A DNA stretch of 64,000 bases from Hoplostethus atlanticus (lineage: Eukaryota; Chordata; Actinopteri; Trachichthyiformes; Trachichthyidae). The notes beneath the pieces were generated by a model that was not told where the DNA came from, searched no databases, and saw only the letters and a program-made list of their open reading frames with translations. Made by a program: the position numbers and the translations under genes. Below are positions 1 to 11,225 of this stretch, piece after piece (within the stretch, counting starts at the first letter, position 1; every line of letters starts with the position of its first letter). The stretch spans positions 620,001 to 684,000 of the forward strand of contig JAXDDX010000072.1 in NCBI GenBank assembly GCA_034670405.1, in the 5' to 3' direction.

Positions 1-215
1 GCACTTTGGCAGGTTTTGATGAAGCTGTTCTCTTGGGTCTGCTCCCCCCGCCACCCCGTTAGTAGCGAACGTGAACAAATGACTCGAGCTACAAAGACGA
101 TCCGTCCGTGAGCTGACAGCGCGTCTATGCAGGATGGGAGGGAATATGTCATAGGTGGATGTTTCCCTTTCCCTTTTACAAATGGTGGTGGAAGGTATTT
201 TTGGCGCATTTGGAC

Positions 216-613
216 TAGGGTTTGACCAATATAGGCTTTTGAAGGCCAATATTTTGTGCAAATATTCAATGTCTTTTCCATTTTCGTGTGAGAAAATTCC
301 AAGTATTCAGTGTTTCCCCCCAGAATTGTATTCTTGTCAGGGTGGAAAAGCCTCTGAAACAGCATCTTTACCATTAAAAGTCTCCCAGAAGAAGAAACCC
401 AGAGTAATGAAATTAGTTTAGGGTTAGCAGCTCTGGGATACATTGTCTTTAAATTAAGAATTTTTGATTGGACAATTAAATAAATATGATGTGCAAACAT
501 AATTAGAAAATGATTGTGGTCAAGAGAAACTTCATCACATCAGAGCCACATGATTGGCCCGTATGATATTTGATTAAAGGCCAATATTGGGCCAGAGTAT
601 CGGTCTAACCCTA
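216..613. mobile_element. Non-autonomous hAT-like element (MITE), complete copy
   Basis: The left end reads TAGGGTTTGACCAATAT and the right end is its inverted counterpart (TAGGGTTAGACCGATAC on the minus strand). An 8-bp direct duplication flanks it: ATTTGGAC at 208-215 and ATTTGGAT at 614-621. Terminal TAG, short inverted ends and an 8-bp target duplication are hallmarks of hAT transposons. There is no transposase ORF. Related fragments recur through the window, so this copy defines the family boundaries. Confidence 0.65.
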
Positions 614-621
614 ATTTGGAT

Positions 622-2177
622 GCATTTGGGAACGCCTCGGGTTCCAGCACACTCTTTTTCACTTGATGCATTTATCTGAAATGTTCCACTATATGGATTT
701 GAAAAGTATTTGGTGTGAGACCACGTACTCTCCAGGATCTGTAGATTGAGGAAACGCTCATGGGTTAAAGGTAGAGAGTGGCGAGGGGGTCTGAGGGACT
801 CCGGTCTCGGGCTTTCTTCGTGTGATCTGAGATTACCGAGCAGCAGGGAGCAGGGAGAGTCTGGTTGTGAGGCCCAGGCTCTCTCTGCGTCAATCTCTTC
901 TATTGCAGTGGGCGATAATCGAGTAGGTGAACGGTAAAAATACGTTAGGAGTGAATTGGTTTGCCCAGTGATGAATGGCTGGACGTCAGACCAGCCAATA
1001 AACAGATTGCAAAAGGTTCTCGGCTACCCTGTCAAGTCCACAGCAGTGCCACCTCACAAAAGCGCTCTGGCGCACTCTGGTGTCAAGTTCAGGTAGGTGC
1101 AGTCCAATCTTGGCACCACATCCTCAACATTGGCCAGTTTCTTCTTTCAGCCCACCCATACAGTAACCACCCCCGACCCCATATAGTTTATTGCTGAAGA
1201 CCCAAAACAATCCACTTCTTCACAGTATGGATATAGCTTGTAGAGTGCATTGGGACTCTCAGAAGCACCTAAACAACAACTAGCTGTAAACGACCTCAAC
1301 CAGTACGGTTGGGAGACAATGTCGAAAGAGCAAATCAGCCTGTTGCCTGACCAATGATGATCTACGCGTTCCATTACCACATACATCCAGAGTGTGGACA
1401 ACTTAAACATCCAGATATAAGAAAAAAAATAAAAAGAACATTCTCCGTGAAATCAAGAACGCACCCTAAAGTCTCCTCTAGAGCGTGACTCTAGAGCCTC
1501 TAAATTACGCGACGTTGCCAACAAGTCTAGTGCAAAATAACTACAACAGGCTTGGATCAAACAAATATGTCGATGCATTGATTTTGCGTCGACAGAAAGC
1601 TGCACGAAGATGCTGGATGTGCGGTGTACGTACGTGGGAACGCCGTGACTTTCCCTGACTCTTTGTATTGCAAATACGGAAATAGCAGCATGCAACGTAG
1701 TGGTTAGAGCGTTCTCGCCGCCGTACAACTACACCTGAGTGTTGGGGGGGGTTTCCAATCCCCCCCAAAAAGGGGCAGAAACAGTGGCACCCTCTTTTTT
1801 TTAAGTTACTTCCCCTACAATTAAAAGCAAAAAAGTAGAATGGGAGCATAAATCTTAAATCATACCTGTTTAACTCTAGATACATCAATTGAGAAACAGC
1901 CTATAAATGGTGATGTTATGAGCTCCTACGGGCAGAATGTTTTGGAATGAGAGCTCTCTGAGATTTCTGAGACGCCGCCAGCCGAACAAGGCTTACAGGA
2001 AAGAGCCTCAAAACCGGCTGCAGGTTACCATAATACAGTCTCAATCTTTAGGAACAGATCCCCAACCCTCTCACCAACAATGAAACATGCAAACGTATAT
2101 AAATAACTATTTTCACCCTCTATACCAGTAATGTTAATATCTCTCCGACTTGTTGAAGCATAATGGGTGTTTGGTGT
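622..2177. other. Non-coding stretch downstream of rce1
   Basis: No ORF here resembles a known protein. The tract at 1,692-1,735 has a tRNA-like look (GTAGTGGTTAGAGCG...) and may be the head of a SINE. The rest is unremarkable single-copy-looking or decayed repeat DNA. The 3'UTR of the minus-strand rce1 gene may run into the right-hand side of this area. Confidence 0.4.
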
Positions 2178-2604
2178 CAGTTAAAGGAAAAATCCACCCC
2201 GAAAAATTGTTTACACCCTTCAAAAACAGCTATTGGTGATGTACTTTGCATTTCTGGGTCCACTTAACTGGCCAATCATAGACGACGTGATGTCACATTG
2301 AAATATTTCCAGTTTGATATCAGGAATTGTTTCATTGATCTAAAATGTTGACGGTAAAGGTCAGGTTTTGGAATCAAAGAGCAAGGGCTTCTTTCTAGAC
2401 CGATGTCCAACAATCATACAGGGAGAAATCCATCCGAGAAGAGGCAGAGACGCCAACTTCTCCATCGTCAGTAGCCGAGATAGACCAGAATACAATGCAA
2501 CTACAAGATATGTTCCGCTTTGAGTAAGGGGCGTTGCACTGTAAATCACCGATTAATGATATCGGTGGAAGAGTATCCGAGGGGGAGTTTTCCTTTAATG
2601 TCAC
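2178..2604. mobile_element. MITE with imperfect terminal inverted repeats
   Basis: The left end (CAGTTAAAGGAAAAATCCAC) is matched in inverted orientation by the right end (GACATTAAAGGAAAACTCCC on the minus strand) over about 28 bp with a few mismatches. The interior has no ORF. Superfamily not assigned. It lies in the probable 3'UTR or 3' flank of rce1. An ATTAAA on the minus strand at 2,594-2,599, in its right end, could act as a polyadenylation signal for rce1; this is inference. Confidence 0.45.
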
Positions 2605-2639
2605 CTCTTATTGAGTCTATACTAAGACCACCTCAGGGC

Positions 2640-2830
2640 AGAGGTGTAGCCTATCGATTAGAGAGACTGTCTTGTAACCGGCGAGCCTCGGGTTTGATCC
2701 TAGCAGCGGCCAGGTGTCCTTTGGGCAAGACACTTAACCCCTACCTGCTCATAGGGAGTCGTTCTGGATGACTGAAAGGTAAAATGCAAATAGGGAATCT
2801 GTTTCCCCAACTGCCTATGGCTGGTCTGTC
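2640..2830 (+). repeat. tRNA-derived SINE
   Basis: The stretch has a tRNA-like head with a B-box-like GGTTTGATCC at about 2,692-2,701, followed by the phrase TTTGGGCAAGACACTTAACC, which is common in fish SINEs. It sits in the 3' flank or 3'UTR of rce1. Confidence 0.5.
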
Positions 2831-2985
2831 CGTCCAGACCAGACCTGAACTGAACCTCCCCCACTACGCCAAAAGCACCCCCTAAGTCCTTCAACCACTT
2901 GGTCCGGACCCCTCCATGAGGCTGGTGGGGATGCAGCACCCTCTGGCGGAACAGTCCCGACAGGTCCGGAGAGGGAGGTTGGGGA

Positions 2986-3215
2986 TCAGGAGAGGCACAG
3001 GGAACTCGGGGAGGAGGCCAGGGTGCAGACTGGGGTGGGGAAGCCGTAGTAGACTGGGTTGGTGAGCGGGAAGAGGAAGAAGAGGAAGAGGAAGACCCCG
3101 AGCAGGTAGCAGGTGAGGACGGTGAGACGGTGGGGGTGCTCCAGGGCTGTGCTGATGGCTGGGAAACCCATGTAGTTGCAGAAGGAGTGGCACAGCACTG
3201 GGCCCATCAGGTGAC
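2986..3215 (-). CDS. rce1: rce1 coding exon 8 and stop
   Basis: Residues 247-322: [20 protein letters not shown] with conserved His256 and Asn260, then a final leucine/phenylalanine-rich membrane segment and a short tail ending [13 protein letters not shown]. Confidence 0.94.
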
Positions 3216-6200
3216 CTGAGGACACAAAAAGGAGGGATGGCACAGAAACAATTACAACTAGGTTTGACCAATACTGATACTACAAGTATACCTGAATGTT
3301 GCTTTTATTGGTTTCAACAGAGAGTGTCTGTGTCCCTTGTAGGGTTAGACTGATATCGGGCTGATATTAGCTTTTTATTAAGTATCGACTATCGGCCAAT
3401 GTGTGTCATCCACCTCTGATACGATGGAGGTTCCTCCCTGACCACAGCTACAGAAAAACAGTCCGGAAAGCCTGCAATTTTATTCTCTTAGTACATTTGA
3501 TTAATTTGTTTCATTGGTCAATTATGTTTTTTCTAAAATGATTCTTCATTCAAAGGAAGTAATGCATCTGTGCCTTAAAAGAACTGCAAACCCTAAAACA
3601 ATTTCAATTAGTCTGGGTTTCAGGGAAGAGTTTTAGTGTCCTGTGATGGTTTAAATGCTGTTTCAGAGGCTTTTCCATCCTGAAAAGAAGTAGGTAGGTG
3701 TAACATGTAATGTGAAGTGCTCACCTGTTCTGATGAAGATGAAGGCAGTGTAGGCTCCAAACACTGCTGTGTAGGAGAACTGGAACACTGTGGCAGACCA
3801 GAGAAACACAGTTCATGATCAAGTCCTTCCTACTATTACCAGCTGGTGTGATGCAGGCAAATTCTGTCAACAGATGACGCATTGCAAAATGCCGTACATG
3901 AATTCTTACCTGCCGAAAGAAAGATCCCCGACACGGACCCCTGCCTGAAACGAAGCAGCTCGATCACGTGGTGAAAATGAGCTGGAAGAAGACGACGAAC
4001 AACGGTGCCAAGGTGGGAAAAAAACGAAAAGCAAAGCATGTATTGCGTGTCAAAGATTTTGTGAGCAACATTTTGGTCTTTGCTGAAAATGCTGGGATCT
4101 ACGTACTCGGGGTATCTGCAGGTTTCAGAAAGTGCTACCTGGAATTTGATTTAGAGTAGGAAATGGTTTAGAGACTCGATGTCCAACATGTTTGGCATAT
4201 TGTATTAACCCTGTTCTGTATTAATCTAACCGTGGACATGCATGTGGGTCAATCTTACTGTGAACCAACTGGAAGTCCAGTAATGTGATACAACATAAAA
4301 TAAAACACTACTGCCGGTCTAATTCACATCTTTTGGTGACACAATTCATGTGTCTGCGTTACTTGCCAACTCTGCCTTGACTAAATATCACCGAATGTAA
4401 AGAATCGGTCAGTATCACTATGTAATTTTATAATGGCATCAAAATGAAACTTAATTAAAAATAAACTTGCCTAACATGGTGAAAAGATTAGGACCTCTAA
4501 TTACTGCATTTAAGAGACTAATGATGTAAGGCCTTAACTTTCGATAATTTAAGACGTTTTTATGCTTTAAGGACCAGCAGATACCTTGATGCTGGTTTCT
4601 TCAACTAGGAGCCGTGGCCTTTTATCAGTTATAGCAACTGTTTGTGGATTATTTCAACTTTCAGCAAAAGTTGAAATATTGAAATATTTGTTAAGGGGCA
4701 TGAAGTCTAACTGTTTAGTTAAATCAGACTTTTCAAGAACCTGCAAATACCCTGCAGCTGAATCCTGTACATATCTATGACTGGGACTGAGATTGCCTCA
4801 ACTCACCCACTCCGAAGAAGAGGGGGCAGGTGAAGATGGCGGTGGATGGGCCAGCGCAGGGCACCAACATGGGCAGCATGCAGGCCCTGAACACCAGCTC
4901 CTCCGTCAACGGCGCCACCACCTGGTTCCTCAGCCAGCGCATATCGCTGAAACACAGAGTCCAGAACCATGGGTCTGCAATGAGGACAGAGACAGAGGGC
5001 TGGTTAGGGTAACGTGGAGGAAGTGGATGCGATTATTCTCTTTTGGCGATTTGACAGAAACATTTGAATTCGTATTTTCCTACATCCCTGCTAAATCCCC
5101 CTCTGCATACATTCAGAGAACAGTTCATGTCACTTAAAAGGGCATTGAGTAATCAACCTCTATCGGCGACCAGTAGAAATTGCAACAACATCAATAGAAC
5201 ATAAACCCTTTCCTTCCCCTTCAGTTACGGTGGCCTGTAATTGACACAAACAATAAAGTCCCATTTTCCCCCAATAGTGATGTGTTGTGATGCCAGTACT
5301 AGTATGTGTCTGGGGTTGTTTATTTTTTTTTTGGGGGGGGGTGTTCTTGAAATTCGAATGACTAAGCCAAAAATCTCAGCAGCTGGCCATGTAATCGTTG
5401 AGTCAGTGGTAATGATCGACAACCCTACCAACCTTTGCTATATTATTAACCTTTGATAGATTATGTTCAATTTGTGCTACGGTAGAGTTCAAACCTTATT
5501 TATTGCCCCTTTCAAAAGGCATTTCACACCTAGCTGGTTTAGAGCAGTTATTTCAAACCCTGGTGCAGTTTTTCCCCTTACTTCAGTTTGTTTGTCCATA
5601 TGAGAACACAGCAGTCAGACTCGGGGTGCAGACCAAACCAATTGGGCTGGGACCTTGCTGAGAGGGAGGTTTCTTGGTACATTTCCTTGGAGCTTTGTTT
5701 GGAACGAGAAGGTGATCAGGACTCTGATTCCACCAAATTACAGGAAGCACTGTGCATTATTGGTTAAACACGCCCGGAAATATGGGTGAAGGACAGATTT
5801 TACTCCAGAAGAAAGTCCTTTCCTGCACCAAATTTCGAAATAATAAAAAGGAAACGACTGCTCTGATAAATAACGGTTGAAATGGTTGAACCAATGCATG
5901 AATGTAACAAAGCAATACTTGTCCCCTGAGTCGGACCAAAGGTATGAAAACGCCCTAGAGTCCCTGATGGGCATAACCGATCGGGAAGACAACATCCAGC
6001 ATCTCGACTGTCTCACCACAGGCTACCCGGACGCCGTCCATGAAGCTCCAGGGACAGTCCATGGCTAACTGGATGAGGGGACCCAGAAACAGGACCTGCA
6101 GCACAGGATGAGACCGAATATTTGGCCCAACGGCTGATTAAGTTTCACCATTTTCATGTCGTAAAAATTACAAGCATTCATTGTTGCACCCAGAATTTCA

Positions 6201-9200
6201 TTCTCTGTGAAGCATTGTTGTTCTGATACCGATGCTGCTATACCGGTCCACTGAACTCAATAATAATAATTACAATAAAACATATTCATGCATAGCTGTA
6301 TGGAATCTGATCAAAATGTTGCATTAGAATTGTCCTATAGACAAGCAGTGTAGTATTGATCAATGCTACATCATCCTCACGGAGGAATGTGTCCGTTTCT
6401 TACCATGGTGAGTAGTAGAGGAAGTATGACAGCAGGAATGAGGCCGTCAAATCGGATCCCCATAAGAGCCAGCAACGGTGGACCGGGCTGACACAGGACA
6501 CACACACAAAGTAAAAAGTCAGTCTATGTTCAATAATTGTTCCATGGGCAATGGACCAGCCTGTCAGGCCTGTACCTCAGAATCACTTCATTTACCATGT
6601 ACATATTCCTGAACTACTTATAAGAACTACAATGGAGATGGAGCCAAGTACAATTGGCTCCATTTAGAAATGATCAGAATTTATCGATAACTTAAAAACA
6701 AGCCATTTAAAAGAAATGGTTCTAAACTTAGTTTTCATAGAGATGTGTGTATATCTAATGTGTGGAAATGGACATTATCTTTATAAAACACCATGTTAAA
6801 ATGACAAATTCACTTTTATTCTGTTTTAATGTATACTTGTAATACTACCTTTGGCCACCGGAGTTCACTGTTTTAATTCAGTGCTCCAAGGGAAAGACCA
6901 CACTATTGCAAACTACTGCCCTGTGTTCGCCAAGTCACTTGCCTGCTCCAGGCGTCGATATCTGACCGGCAACTGTGGCTTTTCACTGTTCTACCTTAGC
7001 TTCCGGTCCAAAGTCCGCTCGATGATAAATGAGGTTGCAGAAGTTCTTGAATTTTTTTTTATATTGGGATGCTGCGCCATCTGAGTAGCAGGATATCTTA
7101 CTCTATGGTGGATTTGTTGCAAATGCTCTAATACGTCACATGAGATATGATGTGTTTGGCCATTGCTCTTAAAATAGGCCACAAAAGGTTGCCTCTTGTA
7201 CCGGTGGTAACCTTGGACTGCATCCTGCACAATGAAGTTCAGCAAAATCAAGGACAGAGTATTGCCTCATTAGGTGCCAGGTTTTCTTTGAGTGTAGCGA
7301 GGTATGCCGACTCATGTTTTGGAATGAAACTTGTCCAATTTGTCCATTTTATCTACCAGATCGTCAATGAATTCAAGGAGCGGCATTGGTTCAGCTCATT
7401 GGCTCCGGGATGGTCAGGGCATCTACTAATCATGCAAAGTTTAGAGTTCTGCCAATGGGTCATGATAGCTAACTGAGATGTCTATGGGGCAAGGCACTCA
7501 TCCTTAGCTTGACATTATGATGATACGCACCAACACAAACTGAGTGTGTACCTCAACTTCCCACAGTAATGCAGTGTTGCAGTCGAAAGGGCACAACATT
7601 TAGAGGGCGCTATTTGGTCAGTGGGATATTTGGCCTCATAACTTTGCCAAAGCTCAGTCAAATTCATCAACAGAAGCGCCTTCTGTTGATGAATTTGACT
7701 GAGCTTTAGGTCGATCTTTTGCCATCTGGCCCTTGTACAGACACCCCCGGTAGCGTACGAGAATGTTCATCATTTTCATAGAAGACCTTTGTCCTAGCAT
7801 CCATATCCTTAGACACCGGTTTCACTTGTCCTTTCTTGTCCTCTGGGACAAGCCTTTTTGTTGATTTAGTTTTAGGGTTAACAACTGACATTAAATTCTC
7901 TGGCTATTTTTCTTTTCCTCCGATGGTCCAGCTCTCAGGTACCAGGGTTAGGAGCTGCAATTGCCTTTGTTTTGAAGACCCTTGCTCTATAAGCTCTATA
8001 AGTCTTCCTAAGTCATCACACTTAGAACATCTTCAAGAAATACTACCCTGACCCTTCCCCTTAGCACTTGCTTATTTGTTTCACTTACTTGTCTTAGCAC
8101 TTGCTTATATGCTTATTTGCTTCACTTATTTGTCTCATTTGTTAAAATAGAAAGAAGGCAGATAACTTATTGCACTTTTACCTTAGTACTGGTTCTGCTC
8201 TTAGATGCTTGTTTAGGAAGGAAATGCACTTATGATTTCTAGTGATTAGTAGTTCTCGTGCCTACCTATGTTGAATGCACTTATTGTAAGTTGCTTTGGA
8301 TAAAAGTGTCTGCTAAATGACTAGTGTAATGTAAAACATGCCTTTGGTAGAGAAGGAGGATCCACATCAAGAACTTTTGCAGTTTTCAGGGACGTAGTAT
8401 CTTGAAACTGGCTATTTTTTCTCTTCCCATGTCTCAGTTGGTTTTGCTTTTTTGATAGTTTCAAAGGGTGAAAGGTCAAACTGTTTGAGGCCATTGTTCC
8501 AAGACTTCCATCTCATGTAATTTGGAGACATTGGCCTCTGGGGTATCAGGGTGTGTATGGTCATTATTTCTCAAGTCACCCTTTTCTTGTAACATCTTGT
8601 GAAAGTTTTTGACCTGGCTTTACATACACACCAGCAATCCTACTGGAGTTGTGTGGCGCTTTCTACATCAGCGGCCATAAGACTCTTGTACATGTGCCTC
8701 TTGTGGACTTGCTTGGAATCACAGCATGTTTTTTGCAGCAAAGTGTATTTGTCTATGTAAAGTTGCTTGTGGTGCAAGCGCAGTGTCCAGCAGCTTTGCA
8801 TAATTCAAGCTAAGTTGCTGTGGCAACTTATGCTTCCAAACTAGCCTGCCTCGGGGCAGGCTAGATATCAGGCTAAACCACAGTTGAAGCTTAATCGGTA
8901 CTCCCGTAACACTGATCTGACTGAAACGCAATGATTTTCAAACAAGGTTCCGCCATCCTAATGTTCAACACTATTACCCTAGACCCTACACTATCAGACA
9001 TAAAATGTAACGTTAATAGAAAATAAAAAATATAAAATGATGTAGGCTGTATCGAGGATAGTTAAAATGTAGTTAAAATCTGATTTGTATTTCATTTATA
9101 TACACTGAGATAAAAGTTTTGCTCCGTTAAAATGGCAGCGATTTTGGAGCATCTTTGCACCCTGACTGTTTCACAACAGTGTGATACAAAAGCACACATA

Positions 9201-10445
9201 AGCCCAGGTAAACAGGATAAATCATCATGTGAGAGAATAGGGAGAAGGGGGAGGTCAGAGGTCTCAGCTACAGAACAGCACCTAGATGCTTGAACCCACT
9301 AAGCCACCCTGCTGCCCCGACACCCATGGGTGCCAAGGCACTTTGCAATCAGTGCTGAATGTTTTTCAAGTCTCTACAAGTAGGGGCATTGACCTCACTT
9401 TTTGTTATTATCATTTCAGATTATAATGTTTGCAATTTCCAAAAGACCTGATAATTTGTAATTATGACAAATGGCATTATCAACATAGGCAGAGACTCAC
9501 CCTGACGCCCGTGAATTCTCTCCATGCCCACACAAACACGGGTGACAGGGCAGATACAATCAGTACACTGGTGAAGCGCCTCTTTATCACTGCTGGGTGA
9601 TCCCTGAAAGTTGGAAAAAGAGGTGGGGGGGACACAAAAACGTTTTATAATACCCGTCATTACCACCAAAGCTCAGCGGGGAGACACGTCAAGCTGCCAC
9701 CGCCAGCTGGGCAGCAGGCACTTGAAACAATCGAGTATGAGCCTTCACGCGCTCTGTTGTATGGAGAGGCCGTCTCGCCAAACTCCATTCAATTTAGCAA
9801 TGTAACGCTCCCTGGCTACTTAAGACGTCTGTATCGTTAGGAGCCGCTCTTCAATTCGGCGTCCGTCCAGTACACAAAGCTGCAATCACTTCACTAAAAT
9901 GGTTCACACGGCTCGCTACCGCCCTCCACTGTGTGCTTTGGTATTAGATGTGGGAAGAACGTGCGAGCAGATTCGAAAAGTTGAGATTTTACTAAAATAC
10001 GTGCTGTTTGGTGTATGCCGAATTGCAGTTATTCGTAAAAGCTCTTACGTCGTGTTCTTCCAGGTGTGTGACGGTTTCCAATAAGCAAGGCAGCTTTAAA
10101 CTGGCGGGGTTTTGAATGGAGATTGGCGTGACGTTCTCGCCATACGAGACAGAATCGAAACTTATCGGGGCTAACGTTACTTCACTCAACATATGCCGCG
10201 AGGTGGGTTAGGTAGTTAACTAGCAAGTTTTTTTCCAAAATAAGGTAGAAACAATAACACTTTGCCTTGACTCACCTTGGCAGGTCACTCCTCCATACGT
10301 ATAAACTCCCCACGTAAGAGCAGGCAAGCAGCAGGCAGGACAACACTGATACCCAGCATAAGCCGTCTGGAGGCAGCAACACGCCATTGCTGCTGTTCAT
10401 CTCCTCTGTCAGAAGGTTTGGCGATAAATCCTCCTCCTCTGCCAT
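2986..10445 (-). CDS. rce1: CAAX prenyl protease 2 (Rce1), complete gene, 8 coding exons
   Basis: Rce1 is the ER-membrane endopeptidase that removes the last three residues (-AAX) of farnesylated and geranylgeranylated CAAX proteins such as Ras. Coding exons on the minus strand, in order: 10445-10276, 9603-9501, 6487-6404, 6095-6017, 4974-4807, 3981-3910, 3787-3725, 3215-2986. They sum to 969 nt, 322 aa plus stop; the human protein is about 329 aa. All junctions are GT-AG and in phase. Conserved active-site features are present: EE with ExxxR in TEELVFR (Glu170/171), the HFHH box (203-206) and HSFCN (His256, Asn260). Several hydrophobic segments fit a multi-pass membrane protein. The ATG at 10445 lies in a strong context (GCCATGG). 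The reading frame stays open upstream to a GTG at 10487, which I do not use as start. Identity rests on close match to the family along its whole length. Confidence 0.96.
3340..3695. repeat. hAT-like MITE family fragment
   Basis: Starts with AGGGTTAGACTGATATCGGG and carries the family's interior marks: CCTCCCTGACCACAGCTA, TTAGTCTGGGTTTCA, and TTTAAATGCTGTTTCAGAGG near 3,650. Same family as 216-613. Lies in rce1 intron 7. Confidence 0.5.
3725..3787 (-). CDS. rce1: rce1 coding exon 7
   Basis: Residues 226-247, [20 protein letters not shown] plus T, a short 63-nt exon in phase 1 on both sides. Confidence 0.92.
3910..3981 (-). CDS. rce1: rce1 coding exon 6 (HFHH box)
   Basis: Residues 202-226, [20 protein letters not shown] and following. 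The HFHH box supplies the second conserved motif of the active site. Confidence 0.94.
3982..4806 (-). other. rce1 intron 5 (between exons 5 and 6)
   Basis: 825 bp, AT-rich. I see no exon, RNA gene or clear repeat in it. Confidence 0.5.
4807..4974 (-). CDS. rce1: rce1 coding exon 5 (catalytic glutamates)
   Basis: Residues 146-202. Contains [20 protein letters not shown] with the paired catalytic Glu170/Glu171 and Arg175 of the CPBP/Abi-type intramembrane protease motif, then ACMLPML and CPLFFGV. Confidence 0.95.
4975..6016 (-). other. rce1 intron 4
   Basis: 1,042 bp. A stretch near 5,370-5,450 (GTAATCGTTGAGTCAGTGGT...) is shared with 15,748-15,790, so part of it is dispersed repeat. No other feature seen. 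Confidence 0.4.
6017..6095 (-). CDS. rce1: rce1 coding exon 4
   Basis: Residues 120-146 ([18 protein letters not shown]...). The FLGPLxQLxMDCP block is typical of Rce1. Ends in phase 1 before GTGAGA. Confidence 0.92.
6404..6487 (-). CDS. rce1: rce1 coding exon 3
   Basis: Residues 92-119 ([20 protein letters not shown]...LLLTM), 84 nt in phase 0 on both sides. Donor GTAAGA. Confidence 0.92.
7649..7707. repeat. Perfect hairpin: 28-bp arms, 3-nt loop
   Basis: The left arm at 7649-7676 and the right arm at 7680-7707 are exact reverse complements around the loop CGC. It lies in rce1 intron 2, at the edge of a decayed repeat ORF. Such a perfect inverted repeat is either very young, maintained, or an artefact. 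Confidence 0.9.
7700..8650 (-). pseudogene. Decayed repeat-borne ORF of a fish-specific family, interrupted by a SINE/LINE tail
   Basis: On the minus strand, two blocks read like pieces of one protein. Around 8,490-8,640 lies a block with [20 protein letters not shown]. At 7,706-7,891 lies a block with [15 protein letters not shown]. The combination resembles, from memory, an ORF repeated widely in fish genomes (FYExDExSRxxPG hallmark). Stops and an insertion of a SINE/LINE-like tail (about 8,040-8,336) split it. Family name not known to me; the assignment is tentative. Confidence 0.35.
8040..8336 (+). repeat. SINE/LINE 3' tail
   Basis: Ends in GTAAGTTGCTTTGGATAAAA, GTGTCTGCTAAATGACTAGT and GTAATGTAA, the tail typical of many teleost LINE/SINE elements. 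Sits inside the decayed ORF remnant, so it inserted later. Confidence 0.6.
9240..9330. repeat. Fish interspersed repeat fragment
   Basis: Contains GGTCTCAGCTACAGAACAGC and CCACTAAGCCACCCTGCTGC, phrases that recur in many fish retroposon 3' regions. Shares AGGTCAGAGGTC...AGCTACAGAACAGCACCT with 14,765-14,815. Confidence 0.45.
9501..9603 (-). CDS. rce1: rce1 coding exon 2
   Basis: Residues 57-91 ([16 protein letters not shown]... to WREFTGVR), a membrane segment after a basic loop. Acceptor CTTTCAG and donor GTGAGT are both present. Confidence 0.93.
9817..10190. repeat. Divergent relative of the TIR element at 44.5 kb
   Basis: Shares ATGGTTCACAC, TCGCTACCG and GTGTATGCCGAA in the same order with 44,493-44,778, and a GGAGCCGCTCT end. 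It is a decayed MITE in rce1 intron 1; boundaries are approximate. Confidence 0.4.
10276..10445 (-). CDS. rce1: rce1 coding exon 1
   Basis: Encodes residues 1-57: an acidic N-terminus (MAEEED...) followed by the first hydrophobic segment, with [20 protein letters not shown] matching the family. Donor GTGAG follows at 10275. Ends in phase 2. Confidence 0.93.
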
Positions 10446-11140
10446 GGCGATCGGCGGTTGAGACTTAAGGAAGAAATTACTCGGCACCGGGACTGTTCCT
10501 GGACCATCTAATCCGGTAGAACATACGCCAACAAAAGCTGTGGAATTGTCAGTTATCCCCTTTCAAAACATGAAGCTAGCTAGCTAGCTGGGGTGCTAGT
10601 TTCTTCGGCGCTGTAATTTAACGTCACCGCGCACCCCCAGCGCATTAGTATCAAGCCAGCCAGAATAAAACCAAAATCTTCCGGTCGTAACTTTCAAAAT
10701 AAAACCTGCGTAGCATGCGTTGCCACGATTATTTGTGGGAATAATAAGGCTTCTACGTTTAAAGCAGAATCACTTTACTTCCGTCAAGCAATTTTTTTAA
10801 TTACAGCCTCAAAATCCACCTCAACAAGTAAATAAATGCACCCTTTAAAGTAAAAGCAGTCAACATTAGCGCTATACGTAAGCAATTATTTCACACCTCT
10901 ATTCATTTTCACATTAGACTGAAAGGGGACGGGATCCGGAATCCCTTATTTGGGTCGAAACAATATGTCACACTCGAGAGGACCCCTTATATACTCACTC
11001 AACCCTTGATGACCCACGCACTTACACGCCCCCGTAATTACGCCTCTAAAGCTATTTTAACATACATCTCCATACACCTACATATATGATAACATATTTT
11101 TTTATAAATGTGGTTACTATATATGTCAATACATAACATA
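10446..11140. promoter_or_regulatory. rce1: rce1 5' flank and probable promoter
   Basis: Immediately upstream (minus strand) of the rce1 ATG. It is richer in CpG over about 10,450-10,690 than the AT-rich DNA beyond, and has no TATA box at an obvious place. A run of AGCT (10,573-10,590) is present. Promoter status is inferred from position only; no transcription start can be fixed. Confidence 0.3.
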
Positions 11141-11187
11141 TATGTTGTTAAAATGCAAAAGTATTGTTCGTGACCGTCTGGGCCCCT

Positions 11188-11225
11188 TTAAGATTAAGAT
11201 TAAGATTAAGATTAGACTTTATTCG
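11188..11225. repeat. AAGATT hexamer run with retroposon-like tail
   Basis: Four AAGATT-type units followed by AGACTTTATTCG. Similar AGATAAGAT..AAACTTTA sequences occur at 24,513-24,545 and 46,596-46,620. They look like the 3' end of a shared retroposon family. Confidence 0.4.

Noticed and set aside
10446..10487. Upstream extension of rce1 beginning [10 protein letters not shown]
   Set aside because: The first codon is GTG, not ATG; the ATG at 10,445 has an optimal context and gives a normal family length.
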